Source: a bacterium
Lineage (GTDB): Bacteria; Methylomirabilota; Methylomirabilia; Methylomirabilales; 2-02-FULL-66-22
DNA: 64,000 nt
Direction of reading: 5' to 3'
NCBI GenBank assembly: GCA_029580855.1
Contig: JAKPQH010000015.1
Span: forward strand, 156,149-220,148
This document shows, piece by piece, positions 1 through 10,050 of this stretch. Under the pieces are notes generated by a model, which saw only the letters and a list, made by a program, of their open reading frames with translations, did not search any database and was not told where the DNA came from. The position numbers and the translations under genes are program-made. Position 1 is the first letter of the stretch; each line of letters starts with the position of its first letter.

Positions 1-18
1 TGCAATGTGCCCACGCAT
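1..18 (-). CDS. flgI: possible start of flagellar P-ring protein FlgI (partial)
   Basis: Only six codons lie inside the window (reading MRGHIA). The ATG is preceded by a GGAGCC ribosome-binding-like stretch about four bases away and follows flgH on the same strand. Orders of the type flgF-flgG-flgA-flgH-flgI are common, so FlgI is the expected next gene. The identity rests on position only; six residues cannot show a family. Confidence 0.3.
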
Positions 19-68
19 GAGTGGCTCCGTGTCCCGCGGGCCCGCAATGCATCTCCGACCGTCCCGCG

Positions 69-680
69 TCAGAAGATCCGGAAGATGTCAAAGATCCGCT
101 GCAGGATGCCGGGGCGCTGCTTCTCCGCCAGAATGCCCTTCCCGACGATGGTGATCTCGGCGTCCGCGATCAGCGTCGAGCGCACCGTATTTTCGGGACC
201 GATATCCTCGGGGCGAACCACCCCGCTGAACGCCAGCGTTTGCGTTTCGTCGTTCACCACGACCGCGCGTCGCCCTTCGACGACCAGCAGGCCGTTTTCC
301 AGAATCTTGACGACCCGGGCCGGGATTCTCGCCGCCACCGTATCCTGTCGCGTGATATTGCCGCTCATCTTCTGTTCGTTGTCGCCGGAGAAATCGAAGC
401 GGCCCTTGTTCCCGGAGCGGCCGGCCAGGAAGTGCGTATTGCCGAAGAAATTGGCGAGACTCAGACTGTTGTCCGACTCCTTCTTTGTGTTGGTCTCGGC
501 TTTCCGATCGGTCGAGGACGATTCGTCCACCAGGACGGTCACCAGGTCGCCGAGTCGACTGGCGCGCGCGTCAATGAACAAGGACGAGGTCCGATCGCCG
601 CGCCAGAGCGAATCCGCCCAGACGCCAGCCGGGTCGAGCAGCAAGCCGACCCCGGCGAGCAGCGCCCAGATCCGGTGCAT
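69..680 (-). CDS. flgH: flagellar L-ring protein FlgH
   Basis: FlgH forms the outer-membrane L-ring bushing around the flagellar rod. The 203-residue product has the family landmarks: SLWRGDRTSSLF near the mature N-terminus, GDLVTVLVDESS, TRQDTVAARIPARVVKILEN and a C-terminal GIL-rich end. I start it at the internal ATG at 680 because GGAGGATAGGA precedes it directly; the longer ORF to 725 has no such signal. The N-terminus is a hydrophobic signal segment, but it has no cysteine lipobox, unlike enterobacterial FlgH, which is a lipoprotein. It follows flgA after about 110 bases. Confidence 0.93.
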   Translation of the reverse strand: MHRIWALLAGVGLLLDPAGVWADSLWRGDRTSSLFIDARASRLGDLVTVLVDESSSTDRKAETNTKKESDNSLSLANFFGNTHFLAGRSGNKGRFDFSGDNEQKMSGNITRQDTVAARIPARVVKILENGLLVVEGRRAVVVNDETQTLAFSGVVRPEDIGPENTVRSTLIADAEITIVGKGILAEKQRPGILQRIFDIFRIF

Positions 681-792
681 TCCTATCCTCCAGGAAAAGC
701 CACCGCGCACCGCGACCGGCATCATGACGGGCGCCCGACCCGTCGCCGCGCCCGCCGCTGTATCCCACGAAACGCTGCGACTCTCACACCTG

Positions 793-1884
793 TCAAAACT
801 GCACCCGGACCGACCGTTCTGCGTCCACCAGACCGTAGACTTCTCGGTTCGACGTCAAGTTGCGCACGCGGATGACATCGCCAGCCTTTCCGTCCTCCTT
901 GGCCTCGCCCTGCGCGATCGCTCGGACCCCGCGGCCCTCGGCCGTGAGCTGGACGACGTCGCCCCGCCGGATGAGCGGCGGATCGATCACGAGCGAGGCC
1001 AGAACGGGCTCGCCCGGCGCGATGTTCCGGCTGGCGCGGCGGCCCTGCGCCGCGCCGGGATCGTGCAGCGGCTCCTGCCCCGCGGACAGCTCGCGCCGCT
1101 CGATCCGCACATCGTCGAGGGTGATCGTTCGGCCTCGGGCGATGGGGCGAGCCGCCACCAACACCTCGGTCGCGACGCCCACCCGAACGGCGACGCTGAC
1201 CGTGCGCGCTAGCGCGCCGTCCACCCACACCTCCACGGTGACCGACGTGCTTCCGAGGAGTTCGGCAGGGGCGCGGCTCCGGACTTTGAGCTCAAGTTGG
1301 CCTGCCGGAACAACCAGGGCGGCCGGTGTCACCCCTACAGACTGAACGGATAACCGATCGGCGTCCTCCGGGCGCGCGGCCAGGATATGCTCCCGGACGG
1401 CCGCCACCAGATCGCCGCTGGAGATCTGTCGGCTGGCCGTCGTCACGGAGATCACGGGCGGGAAATCCAGGACGAGCCCGGCCGGGTCCACGTGGGCCAT
1501 GCGGAGCCGAGCTTTCAGATACGACATATCCAGCGATCGGGTAAGGCCCGGAAGCGGTGCCCTGGCCACCGCCACGGCCCGCAGCCGCTCGACCACCGCC
1601 AGATCACCGCCGTGGATGTCCGCAATCTCGCCCAGCCGGATCTCCGGCCCGCGGACCGTGGAGTCGGGCTGCAGGCTCACGACGATAGGTGCGACGCTCT
1701 GTCCGACGCGCTCCGTCCGCACCGGGTCGTGCGCCGCGCTGGCGGCCACAACCCACGCCAGACTCGCCAACGCTAGCGCCGGGACCATCCCCGGTGCGGT
1801 CCGTTTCCCGATCATTCGGTGCCGGATCGTCGTGGTCCGCGCCAGTGTCGTCCGCGTCGACGCCCCCCGGGTGTCGTCCCTCAT
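793..1884 (-). CDS. flgA: flagellar P-ring assembly chaperone FlgA
   Basis: FlgA is a periplasmic chaperone for P-ring (FlgI) assembly. The C-terminal half carries a SAF-type region (ARPIARGRTITLDDVRIE, then NIAPGEPVLASLV, then RRGDVVQLTAEG) and ends in a typical DAERSVRVQF. The N-terminus is long: from the chosen ATG at 1884 there are about 30 basic residues before the hydrophobic export segment (MVPALALASLAWVV). The 1884 start lies just past the flgG stop with a weak GAGGG; an ATG at 1815 would give a shorter, more usual signal peptide. About 363 residues, longer than enterobacterial FlgA (about 220). Confidence 0.88.
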   Translation of the reverse strand: MRDDTRGASTRTTLARTTTIRHRMIGKRTAPGMVPALALASLAWVVAASAAHDPVRTERVGQSVAPIVVSLQPDSTVRGPEIRLGEIADIHGGDLAVVERLRAVAVARAPLPGLTRSLDMSYLKARLRMAHVDPAGLVLDFPPVISVTTASRQISSGDLVAAVREHILAARPEDADRLSVQSVGVTPAALVVPAGQLELKVRSRAPAELLGSTSVTVEVWVDGALARTVSVAVRVGVATEVLVAARPIARGRTITLDDVRIERRELSAGQEPLHDPGAAQGRRASRNIAPGEPVLASLVIDPPLIRRGDVVQLTAEGRGVRAIAQGEAKEDGKAGDVIRVRNLTSNREVYGLVDAERSVRVQF

Positions 1885-1894
1885 TGCGCCCTCG

Positions 1895-2683
1895 CTACCG
1901 TCGCAGATTGTTGGCAAGCTGCAGCATTTCATCGGCCGACTGGACGGCCTTGGAGCCCGCCTCGTAGGCCCGCTGGCCGACGATCAGGTTTACCATTTCC
2001 TCGACGACTTTCACGTTGGACATCTCGACGTAACCTTGCGAGAGCGTGCCGAAGCCGAGGCTGCCCGGTGTGCCCGTGATCGCGGTGCCCGAGGCGCCCG
2101 TGGGCAAGAACAGGTTCCGGCCGATGGCAGCCAGGCCCGCGGGGTTGATGAATCGCGTCAGCTCGATCGTGCCGATGTTTTGGGGGGTGGGGTTTCCGGC
2201 AAGCGTCACGCTGACGGCGCCATCCGTCGCGATGGACACGCCGATGGCCTGGGTCGGGATCGAGATTTCCGGTTGAAGGGCGTACCCGTCCGGGTTCACC
2301 ATGCGCCCGTTAGCGTCCTTGCGGAAGGACCCGGCCCGCGTGTACGCGGTGGTCCCATCGCCGCGCAGCACCTGAAAGAACCCGTCGCCCTCAATCACGA
2401 GGTCGAGCTGGTTGTCCGTCTGCTGGAAATCCCCCTGCGAGAAGATCCGCTGCGTCGAGGCCGGTCGCACGCCGGAGCCTACCTGGATTCCGGTGGGTGC
2501 GTCCGCATTCTGGGCGGTCGGGGCGCCGGGCATCCGGGGGGTCTGGTACAGCAGGTCCTGGAAATCCACCCGGCTTTTCTTGAAACCGGTCGTGTTGACG
2601 TTTGCCAGATTGTTTGCGGTCGTATCGATGTTCAACTGCTGAGCCGTCATGCCCGTCGCCGCCGTGAACAATGCCCTGATCAT
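1895..2683 (-). CDS. flgG: flagellar distal rod protein FlgG
   Basis: FlgG builds the distal rod that spans periplasm and outer-membrane rings. The 262-residue length is that of the family. The N-terminal rod motif ([20 protein letters not shown], then [15 protein letters not shown]) and the C-terminal [18 protein letters not shown] helix are both present. AAGGAG sits seven bases before the ATG, and the flgF stop codon TAA is embedded in this site, so translation of flgF and flgG is probably coupled. Confidence 0.97.
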   Translation of the reverse strand: MIRALFTAATGMTAQQLNIDTTANNLANVNTTGFKKSRVDFQDLLYQTPRMPGAPTAQNADAPTGIQVGSGVRPASTQRIFSQGDFQQTDNQLDLVIEGDGFFQVLRGDGTTAYTRAGSFRKDANGRMVNPDGYALQPEISIPTQAIGVSIATDGAVSVTLAGNPTPQNIGTIELTRFINPAGLAAIGRNLFLPTGASGTAITGTPGSLGFGTLSQGYVEMSNVKVVEEMVNLIVGQRAYEAGSKAVQSADEMLQLANNLRR

Positions 2684-2694
2684 GGTTCGACTCC

Positions 2695-3411
2695 TTACGC
2701 CCGTCCGAGATCGTTCGTGGCTTGCCCGACCGTCTGGTCGAGTGTCTGGATCGTCTTCTGGTAGGCCTCGTACGTCCGCAGCGTCGCCAACATTTCCACC
2801 ATACTCATGACGACGTTGACGTTTGAGCCTTCGAGTTGTCCTTGCGCCACCGTGACGTCTGTCAGCTCGGCCGGTGCCGGCGCCCCCTCCGCCGCGGCAA
2901 ACAGCGACGTCCCCACTTTGACCAGCCCGGGAAAGGGCTCGCTCCCGACGATACGCAACGCGCCGCCGTCGGCAACCCGGCCGTTGGCATCCACACGAAA
3001 TCCGGTTTCGGGCACCGACACCGCGCCGTCGGTTCCCAGGACGCGAAATCCGTCCTGGGTCGCCAGAAACCCTTGCGCATCCCGAACAAAATTCCCCGCG
3101 CGCGTGTATCGCTCCCCATGGGGGGTGTCGACGACAAACAGCCCCGGACCGATGATGGCCAGATCCAGCGGGTTTCCCGTCGTCTTCAGCACGCCGGGCG
3201 CGAAATTCATGCCCGGGCGTCCCGGCTCGACGGTGCTCATCGGTACCGAAATCGGGCTCGCGAGATTTTCCGGAATGACCGATTGGTCGATGGTGATCAG
3301 ATCGGCCTTAAATCCCGGCGTATCTGCGTTGGCAAGATTGTTGGCCAGAATATCGAGCCGCGACTGATGCGCCGCCATCCCTGACGCCGATGTGTACAAT
3401 CCCTGGATCAT
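2695..3411 (-). CDS. flgF: flagellar proximal rod protein FlgF
   Basis: FlgF is a proximal-rod component exported by the flagellar type III system. The product has the flagellar basal-body rod N-motif ([34 protein letters not shown]) and a C-terminal [20 protein letters not shown] helix. The ATG at 3411 is preceded by GAGGAGACCA and begins at the conserved MIQGLY, so the 17-residue upstream extension is rejected. Length 238 residues, normal for FlgF. First gene of the rod/ring block, 207 bases after the hybrid kinase. Confidence 0.95.
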   Translation of the reverse strand: MIQGLYTSASGMAAHQSRLDILANNLANADTPGFKADLITIDQSVIPENLASPISVPMSTVEPGRPGMNFAPGVLKTTGNPLDLAIIGPGLFVVDTPHGERYTRAGNFVRDAQGFLATQDGFRVLGTDGAVSVPETGFRVDANGRVADGGALRIVGSEPFPGLVKVGTSLFAAAEGAPAPAELTDVTVAQGQLEGSNVNVVMSMVEMLATLRTYEAYQKTIQTLDQTVGQATNDLGRA

Positions 3412-3618
3412 TGGTCTCCTCGGCCGATCGCTCGGTGCCAGTCCAAGCAAGTCGGGTGCCACCGCGACAACGGCGGGGGAGACGCTGAAAACTCCAGGGG
3501 TGGCGGAGGCGGTAGGCGATCCCTGACGTGTCCGGTGCGCGGCAAGCTTTGCCGCCCGGCGCGTCCCGAACTTCCCAAAGTTGCCGCCCGGATATCTCAG
3601 CGAAGGAAGGCGCCGCCG

Positions 3619-6600
3619 CTAGGAGGCCATCGAGCCGTTGGTGCGGAACGCGGTCATTTCCGACAAGAGGCGCTCGGTTTCTCGATCCAGGGCCTGCACC
3701 GCTGCGCCCGCATCGGTGAGGTCGCCCGCCCGCCCCAGTTCCTCCAATCGCCGCGCCGCCGTCAGCGCACCCCGCGCGGCGAAAATGCTGAGAGAGCCCT
3801 TGAGCTTGTGCGCGGCACGCTCGACGCTGCCCGCATCCGCCTCCCCCACTGCCGAGCGGACAGCGCCCAGAAGGCGTGGCACCTCGGCGAGGAAGAGTTC
3901 GGTCATCTCGCACAGCAGCGCCCGGTCCCCCCCGACGTGCGCAAGAGCGGCGGCGACATCCCAGACCGGGTCGGCCGGCGATGGCGGTGCGGGAGGCGGC
4001 GTCGCTGTCTGTGCATCCGCGCCCTCGACGATGTCGAAGAGTTGGGCCGCATCGATCGGCTTGGAGATGTAGCCGTCCATGCCCGCGGCCAGACAGCGCG
4101 CGTGATCCCCTTTCATGGCATGCGCCGTCATCGCAACGATGCGCAAGCGCTTACCGGTCCGTTGCTCCGCCTGGCGGAGTGCGATCGTCGCCTCGAAGCC
4201 GTTCAAAATCGGCATCTGGATGTCCATCAGGACGAGGTCGAATCCGTCCGGACCGGCGGCGCTCACGAGGTCCACCGCCCGGCGCCCGTCCTCGGCCAGC
4301 GTGACCGCGTGGCCCCACTTCTCCAGCATCCGGATCGCCAACTTCTGGTTGACGGGGTTATCCTCCGCGAGCAGAATCCGCAGCCGGCGACGCGGCTCCC
4401 GGATCTTCTGCGGCGTGATGAAGGCGTCCTCCGGCTCCGTACCGGCGACGCCGAGAGCCTTGAGAATCATTTCCAGCAGTTCGTTCTGCGTGACCGGTTT
4501 AGCCGCGAAATGGCGGATGCCCAGCGCCGCGCACCGCGCCGAGTCCCGCTGATCGCCGGACGACAACAAGATGACGATGGGCTTGCCGAGGCCCGGCTCG
4601 CTCCGCATCCGCTCGACCAGGGTCAGGCCGTCCATGCCGGGCATATGCGAGTCGAGGACCATCAGCGCGTACGGCGTGTTGTCCAGCGTCGCCTCCCGCA
4701 GGGCGGCCAGGGCCGCCTCGCCGCCGTCCACCACCGTCGCCTGCATCTGCCAGCCGGCAAACACCTCCTTGAGGATCCGCCGGTTGGTGGCGTTGTCGTC
4801 CACGACCAGTACGCGCAGGTCTCGCAGCGCCCCGTGGGACTTGGCCACAGCGGCGGAAGTCTGTCCGCCCCACACCCCGAAGCGCGCCGTGAAGTGAAAC
4901 GTACTGCCCCGGCCGACCGCGCTCTCGACCCAGACGGTGCCCCCCATCAGCTCGGCCAAACGCGCCGCGATCGTCAACCCCAGACCGCTGCCCCCGTAGC
5001 GGCGGGTGGTGGAGCTGTCCGCCTGCGCGAAGGATTTGAAGATCCGGTCTTGCTGCTCGGGGGGAATACCGATCCCCGTGTCCGACACGGCAAAGTGGAG
5101 GGATGCGTTCTCGCCGTCGTGCTTCGCCGGCTCGACGTGCAGGACCACCTCGCCGCGCTCCGTGAATTTGATGGCGTTTCCGAGAAGGTTCATCAGGATT
5201 TGCCGGAGCCGCCCCGGATCGCCGACGAGCCGGTCGGGAACATCGGGCAGCAGGAAACACGCCAGCTCCAACCCTTTCTGCGAGGCCCGAACCGCCAGCA
5301 CCTTCAGCAGCCGCCGGAGGGTCTCGTTGAGCGAGAACTCGATCGACTCCAGCTCCAGACGGCCGGCCTCGATCTTGGAGAAATCGAGGATGTCGTTGAT
5401 GACACCGAGCAGCGCATCGGCGGACGACTTGACCGTCTCCAGGTAGTCGCGCTGCTCCGCGGTGAGGTCGGTTTCCAATGCCAGCTCGACCATCCCGATG
5501 ATGCCGTTCATCGGCGTCCGGATCTCGTGGCTCATATTCGCCAGGAACTCACTCTTGGCCCGCGTGCCGGACTCCGCCGCATCGCGTGCCCGCGCCATCG
5601 CCTCGAAGAGCGATGCGTTTCTGACGACGACCGCCGCCTGTGTGGCGAAGCTTTCCAGAACTTCCCGGTCCTCCCCATCCAGACGGAAGGGGCGATCGCC
5701 ATTTAGGGCGAGCACCCCCAAAAGTGAATCGTCGCGGATCACGGGCACGCCGAGAAAGCTCCGGAGCCCGTGGCGCCGCGCCCATGCCTGTGCACCGAAT
5801 CGTCTGTCCGCGAACCGGTCGGGCACGTTGAGGATCTGGCGGTGCTCCGCCACCCAGCCCACGCCCCCCCTGCCGTACCGCAACACCTTTTCCGGGTAAT
5901 CGTCGAGCCGGCCGTTGGCCGTCGTCCGCATCGCGATAGTGCGGCTCGCCTCGTCGGCAAGCCAGAACGCCACGTCGGTCGCGCCGACGATCTCCCCGGC
6001 AGCCTGCGCGAGCTCTTTCAGCACCGTATCCAGCTCCAGCGACGACGACATGAGCTGCGTCAGCCGGTGGACGGTCTGCTGCCGCCGGACGCGCGCCTCG
6101 AGCCGCTCGTGCAGCCGCGCGTTCTCGATGGCGATGGCGGCCTGCGTCCCGAACGTCGCCAGGGTGCGCCGGTCCTCCTCCGTAAACGGCGCTGCCCCGG
6201 CGTCCCGGTTCAGGCTGACGACGCCGACCAGTCGGTCCCGATACAGGAGCGGTTCCGCTACCACCGCGGTGTGCGAGGTGCACGCCAGGAGGCGCGGCGT
6301 CGCTAACGGCGACCGCCGAAAATCGTTGACGATGGCCCCAGTCCGGGTCTGTGCCACCGTACCGGCTACGCCTTCCCCCAGTGCGAGGCTCACCGTGGCA
6401 CAGGACGCGGGCGGGCTCACCATGCCGGCCGGCACGAGCAGTTGGCTGGCCTCGTCCCAGAGACGGAGCATTGCCGAGGAGGCGCCGATCAGAGTCACCG
6501 CGCACCGGACGATCAGATTCAAGAGCCGAGACAGATCCGGCTCACGGGCCACCTCTTCGCCGATGGCCCGAAGCGCCTCCAGGGTGGAGGACCGCTTCGC

Positions 6601-6726
6601 GAGCGCACGCTTTAGCGCCGCCAGCGACGCCCTGTCGTCGGGACGTGCGCCGCACGGCGTACTCTCCGTCACGCCGCCGTTCCGTCCCCGTCGCCTCCCC
6701 TTCCTGGATTGCATCCGAGTCGGCAT
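3619..6726 (-). CDS. GAF-GAF hybrid histidine kinase with two receivers and Hpt
   Basis: A 1035-residue cytosolic hybrid kinase with no membrane segments. Order seen: coiled N-terminus; GAF 1 (about 60-205); GAF 2 (about 220-375); DHp helix with phospho-acceptor His400 in [15 protein letters not shown]; ATPase (N-box near 512, [17 protein letters not shown]); receiver 1 with Asp692; receiver 2 with Asp835 (LVLMDIQMP); C-terminal Hpt with His973 (AAHKLKGSL). The architecture is a complete His-Asp-His relay in one chain. Start at the ATG preceded by GGGAG. It sits between a REC-DHp protein and the flagellar rod genes, so a role in flagellar or motility control is likely but unproved. Confidence 0.93.
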   Translation of the reverse strand: MPTRMQSRKGRRRGRNGGVTESTPCGARPDDRASLAALKRALAKRSSTLEALRAIGEEVAREPDLSRLLNLIVRCAVTLIGASSAMLRLWDEASQLLVPAGMVSPPASCATVSLALGEGVAGTVAQTRTGAIVNDFRRSPLATPRLLACTSHTAVVAEPLLYRDRLVGVVSLNRDAGAAPFTEEDRRTLATFGTQAAIAIENARLHERLEARVRRQQTVHRLTQLMSSSLELDTVLKELAQAAGEIVGATDVAFWLADEASRTIAMRTTANGRLDDYPEKVLRYGRGGVGWVAEHRQILNVPDRFADRRFGAQAWARRHGLRSFLGVPVIRDDSLLGVLALNGDRPFRLDGEDREVLESFATQAAVVVRNASLFEAMARARDAAESGTRAKSEFLANMSHEIRTPMNGIIGMVELALETDLTAEQRDYLETVKSSADALLGVINDILDFSKIEAGRLELESIEFSLNETLRRLLKVLAVRASQKGLELACFLLPDVPDRLVGDPGRLRQILMNLLGNAIKFTERGEVVLHVEPAKHDGENASLHFAVSDTGIGIPPEQQDRIFKSFAQADSSTTRRYGGSGLGLTIAARLAELMGGTVWVESAVGRGSTFHFTARFGVWGGQTSAAVAKSHGALRDLRVLVVDDNATNRRILKEVFAGWQMQATVVDGGEAALAALREATLDNTPYALMVLDSHMPGMDGLTLVERMRSEPGLGKPIVILLSSGDQRDSARCAALGIRHFAAKPVTQNELLEMILKALGVAGTEPEDAFITPQKIREPRRRLRILLAEDNPVNQKLAIRMLEKWGHAVTLAEDGRRAVDLVSAAGPDGFDLVLMDIQMPILNGFEATIALRQAEQRTGKRLRIVAMTAHAMKGDHARCLAAGMDGYISKPIDAAQLFDIVEGADAQTATPPPAPPSPADPVWDVAAALAHVGGDRALLCEMTELFLAEVPRLLGAVRSAVGEADAGSVERAAHKLKGSLSIFAARGALTAARRLEELGRAGDLTDAGAAVQALDRETERLLSEMTAFRTNGSMAS

Positions 6727-6753
6727 GTTGACTCCCGCGGTCCGCCCTGACCG

Positions 6754-7446
6754 TCACCGGGGCCGCACGGCCCCCTTGGCATCGTCGTGGGACAGCTCCA
6801 GCATGCTGCAAGCCCCCAGATAGTTCGTTTCGAGGGGCTCGGTGAGCTGCTCGAGAGACCGGACCACCCCGGCGATCCGGTCCGTCTGTCGCTGGCAACG
6901 CTCCAAGAACTCTATCAGCGCCTCCCCCTCCGGCGGGTGCCGGCGCGCCATTAGGATGGCGGCCGTCAGTGTCGTCAACGGGTTGTTGATCTCGTGGCCC
7001 AGCGTAGCCGCCATGGTGAGCAGCGCGCCTTTGCGCTCCACGATGGCCAACTCGCGCTGCAGCGCCTGGATGCGGAGCCCCGACCGCACGTGGGCCAGCA
7101 ACTCGTCGTCCGTCCACGGTTTGACCAGGTAGTCGTCCGCACCCAACTCCAGCCCCGAAATACGGTCCGCCCGCTTGTCCTTGCTGGTGAGCAGGATCAC
7201 GTACGTGCGCCGCAACATCGCGTCGTCGCGCAGCGCCTCGATGAGTGTCGGGCCATCCATCTCGGGCATCATCCAGTCGGTCAGGACGAGGTCGGGCTGC
7301 AGCCGTCGGACGATGTCGAGCCCTTCCCGCCCGTCCGCCGCCGCTTCCACCACGTAACCCGCACCTCGAAGAGACTTGCTGAGCAACGTCCGCACGATGA
7401 GGTCGTCTTCGACCACCACGACCCGTCCTGGGTCCCCGGCATCCAT
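6754..7446 (-). CDS. receiver fused to an H-box (DHp) domain without ATPase
   Basis: A 230-residue protein: receiver at the N-terminus (VVVVEDDLIVR, Asp in LVLTDWMMPEMDG, LLTSKDK, Lys in YLVKPW), a linker helix, and a histidine-kinase H-box (ATLGHEINNPLTTLT) with a following helix. There is no N, G1 or G2 box, and the gene ends 27 bases before the hybrid kinase start, so the catalytic domain is absent rather than hidden in another frame. It may be phosphorylated by, or pass phosphate to, the neighbouring kinase. Start at the ATG at 7446; longer readings upstream overlap cheZ and look non-coding. Confidence 0.82.
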   Translation of the reverse strand: MDAGDPGRVVVVEDDLIVRTLLSKSLRGAGYVVEAAADGREGLDIVRRLQPDLVLTDWMMPEMDGPTLIEALRDDAMLRRTYVILLTSKDKRADRISGLELGADDYLVKPWTDDELLAHVRSGLRIQALQRELAIVERKGALLTMAATLGHEINNPLTTLTAAILMARRHPPEGEALIEFLERCQRQTDRIAGVVRSLEQLTEPLETNYLGACSMLELSHDDAKGAVRPR

Positions 7447-7472
7447 CTCGTCCGCTCCGATTCTCGCGCGGG

Positions 7473-8156
7473 TCAAGCGCGCGCCTGAAACTCCCGGAGA
7501 AGCTGGTCCACGATCTCTTGATCGCACAGTGCCGACCGGTCCTTGGTGCACGTCTCGACGATGGGGTCCGGAGCGGCCCCCTGCAGGGTGGCGTCTTCGA
7601 TGCGGAACATGATCAACAGCTTGAGCAGTCGGGACTCGACTTCGGCCACCAGGCCGATGAGCTTCTGGATCTTCTGCGTCGTGAGGTCCTGGAATTCCAT
7701 CGCCGCCATGATGTCTATGGCTCGCCCCTGCGAGCGGCGCTGGACCTCCTTGATAGCCTCCAGGCACTTGACGACCTCCCCCTGGGTCGGGTTTTTCCCC
7801 AGGAGGTGCACCATCTCCCCGACGCGGCTGAGCATCTGTTCCACCGTTGTCTGTTCTTCGACCAGATGTTCCGTCTGTTCCAGAACGCGGTTGGTGGCAT
7901 CCTCGGTCGTCTGGATGATCTCCGCCAGATGCTTCGCGACCTTCGGGATCTCCCGCTGGGACTGCCGCACGGTGGGGTCCAAGCTCTGGAGGTTGCGGAG
8001 CGTCTGGTTGATGTACGCGGCCATCTCCCCGATAACGCCGCGCACCTTGATGTTCACGGTGCGGTGGAAATTCCCCTCAGCCATCGCCCGTGCCGCTGAA
8101 GCCAACTCGCGCAGCTCCGCCTGGAAGTCCTGATCCCGGGTCTCGATCGTATCCAT
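7473..8156 (-). CDS. cheZ: chemotaxis protein phosphatase CheZ
   Basis: CheZ speeds dephosphorylation of CheY-P. The 227-residue product has the diagnostic catalytic helix FQDLTTQKIQKLIGLV with Asp157 and Gln161 (DxxxQ, equivalent to Asp143/Gln147 of E. coli) after a long amphipathic hairpin region. The N-terminal part (ARAMAEGNFHRTVNIKVRG) resembles a HAMP-like segment. The C-terminus (QEIVDQLLREF) suits the CheY-docking helix. Start at 8156 after AAAGGATCACC. It follows motAB, which places signal termination beside the stator genes. Confidence 0.92.
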   Translation of the reverse strand: MDTIETRDQDFQAELRELASAARAMAEGNFHRTVNIKVRGVIGEMAAYINQTLRNLQSLDPTVRQSQREIPKVAKHLAEIIQTTEDATNRVLEQTEHLVEEQTTVEQMLSRVGEMVHLLGKNPTQGEVVKCLEAIKEVQRRSQGRAIDIMAAMEFQDLTTQKIQKLIGLVAEVESRLLKLLIMFRIEDATLQGAAPDPIVETCTKDRSALCDQEIVDQLLREFQARA

Positions 8157-8217
8157 GGTGATCCTTTCTTGCCCTTGGAGGCGGCCGGCGATAATCGGTC
8201 CGACGCCGCTGAACGTT

Positions 8218-8892
8218 TCAGCGCGTGACAATGCGCAGTTCGACTCGGCGGTTCCGGGGCTCCCCGTAAACCGCATCGTTGGGGAACAGCGGTCTGTGCT
8301 CTCCCACGCCGCGGGCCGCGATCCGGAGCGGGGACACCGCATGCGTCTCGACGAGGTACCGAACCACGGCGGTCGCCCGCGCCACCGATAGCTCCCAGTT
8401 CGAGGGGAATTGTGCCGAACGGATCGGCAGCGTGTCGGTGTGCCCCTCGGCCTCGATGGGATTGGACAGGTCGCGGACGACCCCGGCGATTCGATCCAGG
8501 ATCTGGCGCGCGTCGAGACGCAGGTCGGCCTTCCCGCGCTCGAAAAGAATGGCATCCGGAAAGCGCAGGATCACCGCGTCCGGCGTCCGCTCGATCTGGA
8601 CGCGACCCGCCGCAAGATCCTCGCCGAGGTACTCCCGCAACCGCTCCACCACGTCGAACACCAGGTCGGGCTTCGGCAATAGCCGCTCCCCCCCAGCCCC
8701 CGAGCCGGAGATCGGCCGCGGCGGCGACCCTACGAACGCGCCACGAAGCGATGTCGCCAGTGCCTCGTACTTCTTCGCGTCCACCCGCGAGATCGCGTAC
8801 AGAATCACGAAGAACGCGAGAAGCAGGGTGATCATATCCGCGTAGGTCAGCAACCACCGCATGTTCCCGCCGGAGTTGTGTCCACCGCTCAT
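8218..8892 (-). CDS. motB: flagellar stator protein MotB
   Basis: MotB anchors the stator to peptidoglycan and carries the proton-binding aspartate. The single membrane helix (RWLLTYADMITLLLAFFVIL) contains this residue at Asp19 of the protein. The C-terminal half is an OmpA-like peptidoglycan-binding domain (EAEGHTDTLP, NWELSVARATAVVRYL, NRRVELRI). At 224 residues it is short for MotB, with a short plug/linker. It follows motA by 82 bases in the usual motA-motB order. Confidence 0.95.
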   Translation of the reverse strand: MSGGHNSGGNMRWLLTYADMITLLLAFFVILYAISRVDAKKYEALATSLRGAFVGSPPRPISGSGAGGERLLPKPDLVFDVVERLREYLGEDLAAGRVQIERTPDAVILRFPDAILFERGKADLRLDARQILDRIAGVVRDLSNPIEAEGHTDTLPIRSAQFPSNWELSVARATAVVRYLVETHAVSPLRIAARGVGEHRPLFPNDAVYGEPRNRRVELRIVTR

Positions 8893-8974
8893 ACCGCGAC
8901 CCCTCGTCGCCCCGCCGTGCGCGGGCCGTCCCCCCGCGGGACCCTGCGCCGTGCCTCGGGAGGGCCGGTCGTCG

Positions 8975-9805
8975 TCATGTCCGACTTAGCGCCGCTGCGG
9001 CCGGCCGCTTCGTCCGATCCGGCTGTTCGTGCGGGATACTCGGGTAGTACGCCTGGAGGCGCAGCTCCAGGATGTGCGGGTTGTGCCCCGCCTGGATCCC
9101 CAGGATCCCTTCCATGAGCATTTCTCGGCGGAACGCCTCTTCCGCACTCTTGGCCTGGAGGTTTCCGGCGAGCGGCAGGAGGAGCACGTTCGCGCTAAAG
9201 ATCCCGTAGAGCGTCGCGATGAACGCCACGGCGATTCCGTGCCCCATGCCCTCGGTGCCGCCCTCGCCCAGCTTCGACAGCACGTGCACGAGGCCGAGCA
9301 CGGTCCCGATGATCCCCATTGTCGGTGCATACCCGCCCATGGTTTCGAGCAGGGCGATCCCGCGCCGGTGACGGCGTTGCATGGCGGCGATCTCCGCCCG
9401 GAGGATCTCGCGCACGCTCGCCTCGTCGGCGCCGTCCACCACCAGCCGCATTCCCTTGGCCAAGAACGGATCTGTGGTCGGGTCGTTCACCGTATCCTCC
9501 AGTGCCAGGATGCCGTCTTTTCGCGCCAGTTGGGCCGCGTATACCAGCGACCGGATCAGGGTAGCCGACTCCGCACCCACCCAACCCCACAGCGCCTTCC
9601 GCACCAGCAGGGGCAACCGAAGGACGTCGCCGAACGTCGTGCTGACCATGGCGGCGCCCAGCGTGCCGCCGGCGATGATGAGGAACGCGGACAGGTTCGC
9701 GAACGCCAGGACGCTGCCGCCGTCGATTAGCACCGACCCGACGATCCCCGCCAGTCCCAGCGCAAAACCGATCGGGACACCCACATCAACCCGCATGCTC
9801 GTCAC
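8975..9805 (-). CDS. motA: flagellar stator protein MotA
   Basis: MotA surrounds MotB and couples ion flow to torque. The 276-residue product has four hydrophobic segments: two near the N-terminus (IGFALGLAGIVGSVLI, LSAFLIIAGGTLGAAM) and two after the cytoplasmic loop (GGYAPTMGIIGTVLGLVHVL, IAVAFIATLYGIFSANVLLL), with the conserved PTMGIIGTVLGL. It begins with a GTG at 9805 preceded by GAAGG; an ATG three codons later is possible. Whether the ion is H+ or Na+ cannot be told. Confidence 0.95.
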   Translation of the reverse strand: MTSMRVDVGVPIGFALGLAGIVGSVLIDGGSVLAFANLSAFLIIAGGTLGAAMVSTTFGDVLRLPLLVRKALWGWVGAESATLIRSLVYAAQLARKDGILALEDTVNDPTTDPFLAKGMRLVVDGADEASVREILRAEIAAMQRRHRRGIALLETMGGYAPTMGIIGTVLGLVHVLSKLGEGGTEGMGHGIAVAFIATLYGIFSANVLLLPLAGNLQAKSAEEAFRREMLMEGILGIQAGHNPHILELRLQAYYPSIPHEQPDRTKRPAAAALSRT

Positions 9806-9960
9806 TTTCGACCTTCAGCACGCTGCCGTCAGCGCCGGACAGGATTTCTCGGGGTCGTTCGCTGACCGCCGACTGCTGAAAACCGTTTCGCCCGGGCTAC
9901 TCAAAAGCTCCACCTGCAAAGCGGTCCGTGATGAGCGGCGCATCAGCGCGGAGGGGCCCA

Positions 9961-9979
9961 GGCGTACCTGGGGTACGCC
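9961..9979. repeat. perfect 8-bp inverted repeat, 3-nt loop, upstream of motA
   Basis: GGCGTACC-TGG-GGTACGCC lies in the 245-base gap between motA and the response regulator gene. There is no T-run on either side, so it is a weak candidate for a terminator and could equally be a protein-binding site. I see no gene in the gap. Confidence 0.45.
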
Positions 9980-10050
9980 GCGCCGAGCGCCCATGCGGAC
10001 GGGCTACCCGTTCGAAGGATAGGTCCCCGCAGATGGGGCTTTTGTGGAGC

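Noticed and set aside
1499..2764. A 421-residue plus-strand ORF over flgA and flgG
   Set aside because: Shadow frame of GC-rich flagellar genes; no motif and no ribosome-binding site.
3535..5706. A 723-residue plus-strand ORF
   Set aside because: It is the antisense of the hybrid kinase. Its Arg/Pro/Gln-rich sequence has no domain, and the minus-strand frame is clearly coding.
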